In this document: positions 1 through 7,122 of the stretch, piece by piece | Layout of the letters: every line of letters starts with the position of its first letter | How positions within the stretch are numbered: position 1 is the stretch's first letter | NCBI GenBank assembly: GCA_002299495.1 | Contig: DBNZ01000113.1 | Location: 561 to 16,767 of the forward strand | Reading direction: 5' to 3' | DNA: 16,207 nt | Origin: Methylococcaceae bacterium UBA659 | GTDB lineage: Bacteria; Pseudomonadota; Gammaproteobacteria; Methylococcales; Methylomonadaceae | Translations under genes and position numbers: made by a program | The notes under the pieces: generated by a model | Databases searched by the model: none | The model's input: only the letters and a program-made list of their open reading frames with translations | Told to the model about the DNA's origin: nothing

Positions 1-16
1 TGACGTGGATCAAAAA

Positions 17-931
17 ATGGAAACAGAAAGCTTTGCTGTGGTAAAAAATTATCTGCTTGGCCTGCAAGATAAGATTTGTGGCGTTTTAGAAGCAGAAGAA
101 CCCATCGCCCGCTTTATCGAAGACCCTTGGCGGCGGCACGAAGGGGGCGGGGGGCGTACCCGTGTCTTGGCGCAAGGCCAAGTGTTTGAACAAGCAGGGG
201 TTAATTTTTCGGCCGTGTCAGGTTTCAGCTTACCGCCATCGGCCACGGCAAGACGGCCTGAACTGGCCAACCGGCAATTCCAAGCCATGGGCGTTTCTTT
301 GGTGATCCATCCTTTGAATCCTTATGTCCCAACCTCGCATGCGAATGTCCGGCTATTGGTGGCGGAAAAGCCCGGCGAGCCGACCATCTGGTGGTTTGGC
401 GGCGGTTTTGATTTAACCCCGTATTATCCGTTCAAAGACGATGTGATTGCCTGGCATCAAACGGCCAAAGCGGCTTGCGACCCTTTCGGCGAGGATGTTT
501 ATGCGACGTTTAAAAAATGGTGTGACGAGTATTTCTTTCTGCCGCACAGAAATGAAACCCGGGGCGTCGGCGGTTTGTTTTTTGATGACTTGAACGATTG
601 GGATTTTGACAGGTGTTTTGCTTTTATGCAGGGCGTCGGTGACAGCTACCTCAAGGCTTATTTGCCTATCGTACAAAAACGCAAGGAAACTCCCTACGGC
701 GAAAGGGAGCGGCTATTCCAACTTTACCGCCGGGGCCGATATGTGGAATTTAATTTGGTTTATGACCGCGGCACGTTGTTTGGTTTGCAGTCAGGTGGCA
801 GGACGGAGTCGATTTTGATGTCATTGCCCCCCATTGTGCATTGGCGTTACCACTGGCAGCCTGAGCCGGGCAGTGCGGAAGCGGTGCTCTATGAACACTA
901 CCTGCAACCGCAAAATTGGCTTGGTCTATAA
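17..931 (+). CDS. hemF: Oxygen-dependent coproporphyrinogen III oxidase
   Basis: HemF oxidatively decarboxylates coproporphyrinogen III to protoporphyrinogen IX with O2, a late cytoplasmic step of haem synthesis. The family is clear throughout: GVNFSAVSG (about 61-69), HPLNPYVPTSHANVR (98-112), WWFGGGFDLTPYYPF (125-139), LPHRNETRGVGG (175-186) and a glycine-rich C-terminal GRYVEFNLVYDRG stretch. The four conserved histidines fall at about 98, 108, 147 and 177 with the spacing known for E. coli HemF. Length is 304 aa against about 300 for the family. I chose the ATG at 17 because its N-terminus aligns with E. coli HemF residue for residue and a GTGGA ribosome-site-like stretch lies 8 nt upstream; an in-frame GTG at 5 would add four residues. 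The promoter is outside the window. A membrane hydroxylase gene starts 2 nt after the stop, so the two are probably co-transcribed. Confidence 0.97.
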   Translation: METESFAVVKNYLLGLQDKICGVLEAEEPIARFIEDPWRRHEGGGGRTRVLAQGQVFEQAGVNFSAVSGFSLPPSATARRPELANRQFQAMGVSLVIHPLNPYVPTSHANVRLLVAEKPGEPTIWWFGGGFDLTPYYPFKDDVIAWHQTAKAACDPFGEDVYATFKKWCDEYFFLPHRNETRGVGGLFFDDLNDWDFDRCFAFMQGVGDSYLKAYLPIVQKRKETPYGERERLFQLYRRGRYVEFNLVYDRGTLFGLQSGGRTESILMSLPPIVHWRYHWQPEPGSAEAVLYEHYLQPQNWLGL

Positions 932-933
932 GA

Positions 934-1455
934 ATGCCAGGCGATCTGTTGCGGTTTTTTCTAGAGCTGGCGCTGGGCTTTATTTATGCCAATGCGGGCG
1001 AATGGTCTATGCATAAATACGTACTGCATGGACTAGGAAAACATCGGCGCAGTTTTTGGGCCTACCATCTGTACGGGCATCATGTCGCCAGCAGTCAGAA
1101 CGCTATGTTTGATCCAGGCTATCAACGGATTGACCTATCCCAATGGAACGCCCAAACCAAGGAGTTGTGGGTGCTGTTTGCCATCGTGTTGATTCATATA
1201 CCCTTATTTCTGGTGGCGCCGGTATTCACCTGGGCGCTCTACGGTTCATTAGGGGTATATTATTTTAAACACCGCAAGGCCCATCTCGACCCGGCTTGGG
1301 CGCGGCGGCATTTGCGTTGGCATTATGACCATCACTTAGGTCCGGCGGCCTATGCGAATTGGTGCGTGAGCTGGCCTTGGTTTGATTATCTGTTAGGCAC
1401 CCGAGTCCAGTATGAGGGATTAGAGAAAACAAAGGGGGATGTTCATGAGGACTAA
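934..1455 (+). CDS. Fatty acid hydroxylase / sterol desaturase superfamily membrane protein
   Basis: This 173-aa integral membrane protein has the full histidine signature of the di-iron fatty acid hydroxylase/sterol desaturase superfamily: H-x4-H at 27-32, H-x3-HH at 45-50, H-x3-H at 113-117 and H-x2-HH at 130-134. Hydrophobic segments lie at about 8-20 and 78-112. Members use O2 and two irons to hydroxylate or desaturate lipids or carotenoids; the substrate here cannot be read from sequence. It is shorter than sterol desaturases (250-300 aa) and nearer in size to CrtZ-type carotenoid hydroxylases. I chose the ATG at 934, 2 nt after the hemF stop; an in-frame TTG at 916 would add six residues inside hemF. 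The tight spacing suggests an operon with hemF. Both encode O2-consuming enzymes, though a functional link is inference. Confidence 0.82.
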   Translation: MPGDLLRFFLELALGFIYANAGEWSMHKYVLHGLGKHRRSFWAYHLYGHHVASSQNAMFDPGYQRIDLSQWNAQTKELWVLFAIVLIHIPLFLVAPVFTWALYGSLGVYYFKHRKAHLDPAWARRHLRWHYDHHLGPAAYANWCVSWPWFDYLLGTRVQYEGLEKTKGDVHED

Positions 1456-1846
1456 TTGCCGTTGAGCAGCCCCGTGTTTTGGCGCTTAGCCGTTTCAATG
1501 GCTTAAGCCGGCCCGTCATAAGTAACGCACATGAATTAACTTGAGCAACTTCATACACGTCATTCTGGTAGCGCCTGCCCCGGCAGGGATTGCCGAGGGA
1601 TGCCGGAATCCAGACTGCATGGATAGCTCGCAGTTTACCATCCATGGCACTGGATGCCCGCATCCATGCGGGTATGGTGAGTTTGGTGGCGCGAATTATT
1701 GCTCACCGTCACGTCATCCCGGCTTGACCTTGTCGGAGTTAAATTCTCGCCCTACGCCGAACACCAACAAACCGGTTACCAGCAAAGCCAAAGCCCCGAT
1801 GACCGCCGGATTTATGAGTTTACAACAATACGCCACGTTCAACGGG
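1456..1846. other. Gene-free interval between convergent genes
   Basis: About 390 bases separate the hydroxylase gene from the end of mlaF, which runs toward it. I see no convincing coding sequence: the open frames lack family features and cross the repeat-like hairpins. The middle part holds the repeat element listed separately. No clean intrinsic terminator (GC stem followed by a T run) is visible for either convergent gene. Confidence 0.6.
1556..1722. repeat. Dispersed-repeat-like palindromic intergenic element
   Basis: The element is bounded by two same-direction copies of CACGTCAT (1556-1563 and 1710-1717), each followed by a similar CTGG/CCGG-type sequence. Inside are three inverted repeats: CCTGCC/GGCAGG around 1574-1587, CATGGAT/ATCCATG at 1618-1624 and 1640-1646, and CCCGCAT/ATGCGGG at 1657-1663 and 1666-1672. 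The wording (cgtcat, ggcagggattgccg, gccggaatccag, then tccatggcactggatgcccg) matches the style of short non-coding repeats scattered between genes in many proteobacteria. It is probably a non-autonomous, folded intergenic repeat. Whether other copies exist in this genome cannot be judged here. Confidence 0.55.
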
Positions 1847-2623
1847 CTAGCGGGTGCGCCCTTCACCACGGGTTAAAAATTGGATGATGCGGGGGTCGTC
1901 TGATCCCGCCAATAATTTTTTCGGCGCCCCGGTGGCCAACATGGTTTTGCTTTCCGGGTCTAGGAACACAGAATTCGTGCCAATGGCAAATATGCTGGCC
2001 AGTTCGTGGGTGACTACCACTACCGTGGCGTTCAAGGTCTCGCCGAGGCTAATGATGAGGTCATCCAGCAAACGGGCGTTCATCGGGTCAAGGCCGACGG
2101 AGGGTTCGTCAAAAAACAAAATTTCCGGGTCCAACGCCATTGCCCTAGCCAAGCCCGCCCGTTTCTGCATGCTGCCGCTGATTTCGGATGGGTAGTAATC
2201 TTCAAAACCGGCCAAACCCACCAACGATAGTTTGTAAGAAACAAGATCGGCGATCTCGGATGGGGTCAATCGGGTAAATTCGCCCAGCGGCAAGGCAATG
2301 TTTTCCGCTAAGGTCATGGCGCTGAACAAGGCGCCGCTCTGGTACAAGATGCCCGTCTTGCTCATGATCTGTGTGCGCTGCCGGGTATCGGATCGCCAGA
2401 AATTTTGACCCCTATAAAAAACATCGCCTTCGGCCGGCCGCTGCAAGCCAATCAAGTGCTTAAGTAAGGTGCTTTTCCCGCAGCCGCTGCCACCCATGAT
2501 GATGAATACATCACGATGTTCAATGGTAAAATTCAAGTCGTGCTGAATGACAAAATTGCCATAGGCCATGGTCAGTTGGCTGACGGTGATATGCGGTATG
2601 TTCTGGTTGGCTTGCCCCATCAT
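1847..2623 (-). CDS. mlaF: Mla-type ABC transporter ATP-binding protein
   Basis: This is the cytoplasmic ATPase of an MCE/Mla lipid transporter, which moves phospholipid between the inner membrane and the periplasmic side. Visible parts of the 258-aa protein are Walker A GGSGCGKST (44-52), a Q-loop in LYQSGALF (about 93-100), an ABC signature ISGSMQKR (148-155) of the kind typical for the Mla/Ttg2A branch, and Walker B ILFFDEP (168-174) followed by SVGLDP. Translation starts at ATGATG; the first ATG overlaps the mlaE stop codon (ATGA), so it is translationally coupled to mlaE, its membrane partner. The usual next gene, mlaD (MCE domain), is absent: the mlaF stop is followed by the gene-free interval and a convergent gene. 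Family assignment is firm; the exact lipid and the orthology to mlaF rather than a paralogue are inferred. Confidence 0.9.
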   Translation of the reverse strand: MMGQANQNIPHITVSQLTMAYGNFVIQHDLNFTIEHRDVFIIMGGSGCGKSTLLKHLIGLQRPAEGDVFYRGQNFWRSDTRQRTQIMSKTGILYQSGALFSAMTLAENIALPLGEFTRLTPSEIADLVSYKLSLVGLAGFEDYYPSEISGSMQKRAGLARAMALDPEILFFDEPSVGLDPMNARLLDDLIISLGETLNATVVVVTHELASIFAIGTNSVFLDPESKTMLATGAPKKLLAGSDDPRIIQFLTRGEGRTR

Positions 2624-3777
2624 AAGTCCAGGCGGTTGTAAATTAGGGTGATCAGTGAATCTGCCACCACAATGTAAACGATGCTGTCGACCACGGCGGC
2701 GGTGGCCGCTTCACCTACCGCCGAGGCACTGCGTCCGCATTGCATGCCACGCATGCAGCCGGCGATGGCGATCAAGCAGGCGAACACAACGCTTTTAAAG
2801 ATGCCTACGCCAAAATCAACCAAATCCACCGCTTTTTTTATTTGTTGGTAATACTGGATAAACGTCACATCGAAGGCTGTGGAGCTGACCATAGCACCGC
2901 CTAAAATGCCCAATAAATCAGCACATAAAGTCAGTAACGGCAGCATCAGGACCAACGCCAGCATTCTTGGTAAGACCAGAAATTCCATGGCCGAAATGCC
3001 CATTGTTTTTAAGGCGTCGATTTCGTTGTTCAGGTTCATCGTGCCCAATTGGGTGGCATACGCAGCCCCCGTCCGGCCAGAAGCGATGATGGCGGTCATT
3101 AGCGGTCCCATTTCCCGCACGATTCCTAAAGCCACTAAATCGGCAATGTAAATTTTGGCGTCAACCATCGCCAATTGTAAGGCCGCTACAAAGGCTAAAA
3201 TCAAGCCGACCAGCAAGCTAATCAAAGAGACGATCGGAAAACCATTAGGCCCTGCGTCCTGGATAAAAGTCAGCAAATCTATCATGCGGAAACGGGCCTT
3301 TCCCGTCAGTAAGGCACCCGCTGCCAGTGCCACCTCGCCAATAAACACGATTAAGCCGTACATGTCTTTTTGCATGTCAATAATGGATTTTCCGATATTC
3401 GACAGCCAAGAAAAGCGGCTTCCGCCACGCCTAGTGCTGGCACGTTCCGGCACGGCAAGAGCCAGTTTCAAAAGGCTTTTTATCCCGTCGGGCAATTGGC
3501 CGCTGTCCACCTGAATATTATTTGCAGCGCAATAATCCATTATTTTCAGGAGCTGGCTTGGCAACCTACTGTCCCACGCGGTGAGCGTTCCGGCTGCAAT
3601 GATGATTTTTTGTGGGGGGTGTGATTTGAGTCTGGACAGGATTTGGTCGATAGGTTTGACGGTTGCTTGACGGGACCAATTGCCGCTGATTTTCAACGCG
3701 AATGAGGTCTCGTCAATTGAAACCAATTCAAGGTTTCCAATTGCAGTTTGGTTATCGATGGCTGGCCTCTGTTTCAT
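2620..3777 (-). CDS. mlaE: MlaE family lipid ABC transporter permease with N-terminal STAS-like domain
   Basis: The protein has 385 aa, about 120 more than E. coli MlaE (260). Residues 1-110 are soluble and read as a STAS/MlaB-like domain (for example KIIIAAGTLTAWDSRLPSQL at 57-76). A basic linker (about 112-122) leads into the membrane permease. The permease shows the family core IVREMGPLMTAIIASGRTGA (219-238) followed by LGTMNLNNEIDAL. The C-terminus, with VVADSLITLIYNRL, is also typical. STAS-fused MlaE proteins are common in bacteria lacking a separate mlaB beside the operon. It is the first gene of a two-gene unit with mlaF, overlapping it by 4 nt. The 172-nt gap between the holC stop and this ATG should contain its promoter, but no strong -35/-10 pair stands out. 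Confidence 0.9.
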   Translation of the reverse strand: MKQRPAIDNQTAIGNLELVSIDETSFALKISGNWSRQATVKPIDQILSRLKSHPPQKIIIAAGTLTAWDSRLPSQLLKIMDYCAANNIQVDSGQLPDGIKSLLKLALAVPERASTRRGGSRFSWLSNIGKSIIDMQKDMYGLIVFIGEVALAAGALLTGKARFRMIDLLTFIQDAGPNGFPIVSLISLLVGLILAFVAALQLAMVDAKIYIADLVALGIVREMGPLMTAIIASGRTGAAYATQLGTMNLNNEIDALKTMGISAMEFLVLPRMLALVLMLPLLTLCADLLGILGGAMVSSTAFDVTFIQYYQQIKKAVDLVDFGVGIFKSVVFACLIAIAGCMRGMQCGRSASAVGEAATAAVVDSIVYIVVADSLITLIYNRLDL

Positions 3778-3949
3778 CAGTTAGGTTCTTGGAAAATCTG
3801 TTGCATTAACTTGAATGCCGGGTCAGAGCAGGATTAGGGAATGCTTGTGTTTGGGACGGGCGGGGCTAGACAAAAATGATAAAGCCTGAGCCTGTTAATT
3901 ACCCTGCACGGCTAATTCTGCCTGATAGAAACCAGCGGTGCGATTAGAA

Positions 3950-4378
3950 TCAAAGCTTATGGGTAGTGATGTCGAAGCCCGATTGCTGATAAAACCGGTA
4001 GCGTTGCCTGCCTAACTGTTTGCTGGTGTCGTCGTTATCGAGGATTTCCAGGATTTTTTCGTGATCATCCAAGGTTTCAGGCGGCCTTGACGACAAGTTC
4101 ACCAAAATTTGCCCCCAACCCTTTGGGGCGGGCGTGGTTCCTATGACCACAGCGTTAGCAGGGTGGGGTGGGGTGCCAGCGTAAATTTGGTGCGGAATAA
4201 AACTGCCCGCCCGGAATGTCCACAGCATTTGATCTAACATTTCGGCCTGTTTTTCAGTATCCGTAAGGACATAACAGGCTTGCCGGTGACGAAAAGCTTT
4301 TTCCAGTAACTTACAGGCAAATAACAATCGCTCTTTCAATGATGCCGAGGGTAATAGGTAAAAACTGATTTTGGGCAT
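3950..4378 (-). CDS. holC: DNA polymerase III subunit chi
   Basis: Chi is an accessory subunit of the DNA polymerase III clamp loader that links it to single-stranded DNA-binding protein. The 142-aa product is a normal length and shows the family pattern: an N-terminal FYLL strand, then the CYVLTDTEKQAEMLDQMLWTF region (about 35-55) and SFIPHQIYAG (58-67). The C-terminal part (YRFYQQSGFDI) is also typical of chi. It starts 11 nt after the pepA stop, in the same direction, which is the common pepA-holC order in Gammaproteobacteria. In many relatives valS follows; here a non-coding gap and mlaE follow instead. Confidence 0.9.
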   Translation of the reverse strand: MPKISFYLLPSASLKERLLFACKLLEKAFRHRQACYVLTDTEKQAEMLDQMLWTFRAGSFIPHQIYAGTPPHPANAVVIGTTPAPKGWGQILVNLSSRPPETLDDHEKILEILDNDDTSKQLGRQRYRFYQQSGFDITTHKL

Positions 4379-4389
4379 CCGACACGGGC

Positions 4390-5880
4390 CTACAGGTCGC
4401 TACTCCGGTCTAGCAAATATTGGGCCAACAATGGGACGGGGCGGCCTGTTGCGCCTTTTAACGGGCCGGTGCGCCAGGCTGTGCCGGCTATGTCCAAATG
4501 CGCCCAGCGAAAGTTTTCGGCGAACCGCGCCAAAAAACAAGCGGCGGTGATAGTGCCGGCGTCTTTACCGCCGATATTGGCCATGTCGGCGAAATTAGAT
4601 TTCAGCAATTCTTGGTATTCTTCCCATAAAGGCAGCCGCCAGACGCTGTCGTTGGCGGTCTCGCTGGCTTTGATCAAGTCATTGCACAAATCGTCATCGT
4701 TGCCTAACAAGCCGCTGGGTATACGCCCTAACGCCACCAAGCAGGCCCCAGTCAGGGTGGCTAAGTCAATGACCACGTCCGGGTTAAAGCGTTCGGCATA
4801 GGTGAGGGTGTCGCAGAGGATCAGGCGGCCTTCCGCATCGGTGTTGAGGATTTCAATGGTTTTGCCGGACATGCTGGTCCAAATGTCGCCCGGCTTATTG
4901 GCATTGCCATCCGGCAGGTTTTCAGAAGCGGGGATTAAGCCGATGATGTTCAGCGGCAAATTCATTTCCACCGCGGCCTGAAGTGCGCCAAGCACGGCCG
5001 CCCCGCCGCACATGTCGTATTTCATTTCATCCATGCCCAAAGCGGCCTTCAACGATATGCCGCCGGCATCGAAGGTAAGCCCTTTGCCGACTAATACGAT
5101 GGGTTTGGCGTTTGTTTCCCCGCCTTGGTAATGGATCACGATCAACTTTGCCGGCTGCCGGCTGCCGCGTGTCACTGACAGCAAGGCGCCCATGCCCAAT
5201 TGCTCCATGTCTGCTTCCTGCAAAATTTGGATGCCCAGGTTGTCGTGCTTTTCGCCGAGCATAACGGCTTGCTGCGCCAAAAAACTGGGCGTACAAATGT
5301 TGCCCGGCAGGTCGGCAAGCCATTTAGCCAGGCTGACGCCCCCGGCAATGGCTTTGCCTTGCACTAAACCGATGTTTATCTGTTCCTTGTCCGCGTCCGT
5401 ACCGGTGATGATGATTTTTTCTAGTTTGCTTTCGGTTTCTTTATCGGTTTTAGTGTGTGTGTATTGGTAAGCGGCATCGCTTAAAGTTTCAATGATTTGC
5501 CGGGCTTTCCAGGCGCAGCCAACGTCCTTGACGGGGCATTCAGTCAGGCTGACGGCGACTGATGTTATGAAGCTTTTCTTCAAGTTAACGGCGGCGGAAG
5601 CTAGGGCTTTAAGGTAGTTTTTAGCGGATAATTGCGCTTTTTCCCCTAAGCCCACCAACAAGACCCAGTGACATGCGCTGTCCGGCAAGGCGTCCAGCAA
5701 CAGTACGTCCCCATTTTTAGCCGCGAAATCGCCCCGCTGGATAATACGGGTGAGGAAGCTTTGGTTCGCTTGGTCAAAGGCGATGGCTGACGGGTTCAAT
5801 TGTGAATTTTGGTAGACGCCGACGACTAAACAGTCACATTGAATTTTTTCTAAGGGGGCGGTTTCGGTAAAATAGTCCAT
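4390..5880 (-). CDS. pepA: Leucyl aminopeptidase (cytosol aminopeptidase, M17)
   Basis: PepA is a hexameric two-metal aminopeptidase that removes N-terminal residues; in E. coli it also binds DNA in Xer recombination and carAB control. The product is 496 aa, with an N-terminal macro-like domain and a C-terminal catalytic domain. Metal and active-site motifs are intact: VGKGLTFDAGG (about 264-274), SLK (276-278), MKYDMCGGAA (286-295) and the M17 signature NTDAEGRL (346-353). I chose the ATG at 5878-5880 because its N-terminus keeps exactly the E. coli spacing to the first conserved VVGV strand; an in-frame TTG at 5895 would add five residues. It leads a minus-strand unit with holC and is divergent from lptF, a classical arrangement. 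Confidence 0.96.
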   Translation of the reverse strand: MDYFTETAPLEKIQCDCLVVGVYQNSQLNPSAIAFDQANQSFLTRIIQRGDFAAKNGDVLLLDALPDSACHWVLLVGLGEKAQLSAKNYLKALASAAVNLKKSFITSVAVSLTECPVKDVGCAWKARQIIETLSDAAYQYTHTKTDKETESKLEKIIITGTDADKEQINIGLVQGKAIAGGVSLAKWLADLPGNICTPSFLAQQAVMLGEKHDNLGIQILQEADMEQLGMGALLSVTRGSRQPAKLIVIHYQGGETNAKPIVLVGKGLTFDAGGISLKAALGMDEMKYDMCGGAAVLGALQAAVEMNLPLNIIGLIPASENLPDGNANKPGDIWTSMSGKTIEILNTDAEGRLILCDTLTYAERFNPDVVIDLATLTGACLVALGRIPSGLLGNDDDLCNDLIKASETANDSVWRLPLWEEYQELLKSNFADMANIGGKDAGTITAACFLARFAENFRWAHLDIAGTAWRTGPLKGATGRPVPLLAQYLLDRSSDL

Positions 5881-5940
5881 GTCGATTAATGGCAAGAGCG
5901 GTTAACGGGAATCGAACCATACCCGATCATAAGGGTCTGG

Positions 5941-5966
5941 TTTCGGATATGTCGCCGAAATTATAC
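5941..5966. promoter_or_regulatory. Inverted repeat and -10-like element in the pepA/lptF divergent region
   Basis: The short divergent interval has a perfect 6-bp inverted repeat, TTTCGG at 5941-5946 and CCGAAA at 5955-5960, directly followed by TTATAC (5961-5966), a plausible -10 for lptF. No good -35 is visible at 17 bp. It may be an operator overlapping the lptF promoter or chance; I cannot name a regulator. Confidence 0.3.
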
Positions 5967-6018
5967 AACACAACACTCATTACAGGGGATGCACTTGTCC
6001 GCATGGGCTATCAGATCA

Positions 6019-7122
6019 ATGAAACTTTCAGTCTTTAGTAAAATGGTGGCAATGGATTTGCTGAAAACCTTGCTTTCAGTTTGGCTTGTCCTAGTCGTGG
6101 TGATTGTCAGTAAAAGTTTTATCCGGGTCTTGGATAAGGCCGTTGAAGGAAGGGTTTCAACAGACACCTTGTTTTCTATTCTGACCTTGCAAACCCTCTC
6201 TATCAGTACCGACTTGTTGCCGGCAGCCGTGTTTATGGCACTGTTAATGGTATTGGGCAGGATGTACCAAGACCAGGAGATGTCGGTTGTGGCATCGGCG
6301 GGGGGAGGCTGCGGCACTGTTTACCGGGCTGTTTTTTTGCTGGTGTTGCCGGTCACCGTTTTAGCCACCTACTTGTATGTCGACGCAGCGCCTAGGGCCG
6401 AAGCGGAGATGGCCAAATTAATGCGACAAGATGCCGATTCGGCTGACCTTAGGGGGATCGCCGCAGGGAAGTTCAACGAATACAGCCAAGGCGACTTGGT
6501 GTTTTATGTCGAAGATATCAGTGACGATAATGTCATGCATAAGGTTTTTGTCCAAAGCCGTCAAAGCGGCGTTTTTGCCACTATCAATTCCCAGACGGCA
6601 AGGATGCAAGAGTTGCCGGGCGGGCGTTATATGGTTTTTCAGGAGGGTGAAAGGGTTCAAGGCCAGCCCGGAAACTTAGATTATCAGATTGAGCAATTTT
6701 CCGAATACGCGATCCGGGTTGAAAACAGGGTTTCAGCCGTCAATTACAAACAAATCGCCATGCCTTTTATTGAATTGCTTTATGCCGGGTCGTTAAAAGA
6801 CTTAGCGGAGGTGCAGCGGCGCTTGTCCGGGCCATTGACCGTCTTGTTGTTTGCTTTCATTGCCGTACCCTTGGCCCAGGTTTCCCCCCGAGGGGGAGTT
6901 TATGGAAACATTTTGGTCGGTTTCCTTATCTATTTTAGCCACGGAAATTTATTGAGGGTCACCCAATTATGGGTGGGCCAGGGCCAAGTTCCGGTCTGGT
7001 TCGGCGGGGTAAGCGTTAACCTGGCTTTGTTATTGGTGGGTTTGTTTTTATTGGCGCGCTTACAAAGTTGGCGTTGGGTTAAGAACCGATTGGATGCGAG
7101 GTTTGCTAGTTGGACGTTTTAA
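6019..7122 (+). CDS. lptF: LPS export ABC transporter permease LptF
   Basis: LptF is one of two inner-membrane permease subunits of the LptB2FG transporter, which extracts lipopolysaccharide and passes it to LptC. The 367-aa chain has three N-terminal membrane segments (about 15-37, 50-75 and 98-120), a periplasmic beta-jellyroll (about 130-250) and three C-terminal segments after YAGSLKDLAEVQRRLSGPL. PLAQVSPRGGVYGNILVGFL near the C-terminus is characteristic of the family. I chose the ATG at 6019 because it gives an N-terminus within three residues of E. coli LptF. The longer options are an ATG at 5989, which has AGGGG directly against it, and a TTG at 5995, for which the same AGGGG sits at ideal spacing (6 nt), so the true start may lie there. 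It overlaps lptG by 13 nt and is divergent from pepA. Confidence 0.93.
   Translation: MKLSVFSKMVAMDLLKTLLSVWLVLVVVIVSKSFIRVLDKAVEGRVSTDTLFSILTLQTLSISTDLLPAAVFMALLMVLGRMYQDQEMSVVASAGGGCGTVYRAVFLLVLPVTVLATYLYVDAAPRAEAEMAKLMRQDADSADLRGIAAGKFNEYSQGDLVFYVEDISDDNVMHKVFVQSRQSGVFATINSQTARMQELPGGRYMVFQEGERVQGQPGNLDYQIEQFSEYAIRVENRVSAVNYKQIAMPFIELLYAGSLKDLAEVQRRLSGPLTVLLFAFIAVPLAQVSPRGGVYGNILVGFLIYFSHGNLLRVTQLWVGQGQVPVWFGGVSVNLALLLVGLFLLARLQSWRWVKNRLDARFASWTF

Noticed and set aside
413..676. 87-codon minus-strand frame inside hemF.
   Set aside because: Fully antisense to highly conserved hemF sequence; no ribosome site or recognisable protein.
1541..1876. 111-codon plus-strand open frame in the gene-free interval.
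   Set aside because: It runs through the hairpin repeat and into the antisense end of mlaF, has no ribosome site and looks like no known protein.
3870..3905. AGCCTGAGCCT-type stretch near T/A-rich sequence, considered as a terminator for holC.
   Set aside because: The two halves are direct rather than inverted, so they do not form a stem.
5886..5925. Minus-strand sequence containing GGTTCGATTCCCG followed by TTGCCA, like a tRNA T-arm and 3' end.
   Set aside because: The bases flanking the loop do not form a five-pair T stem, and no acceptor, D or anticodon arm precedes it.
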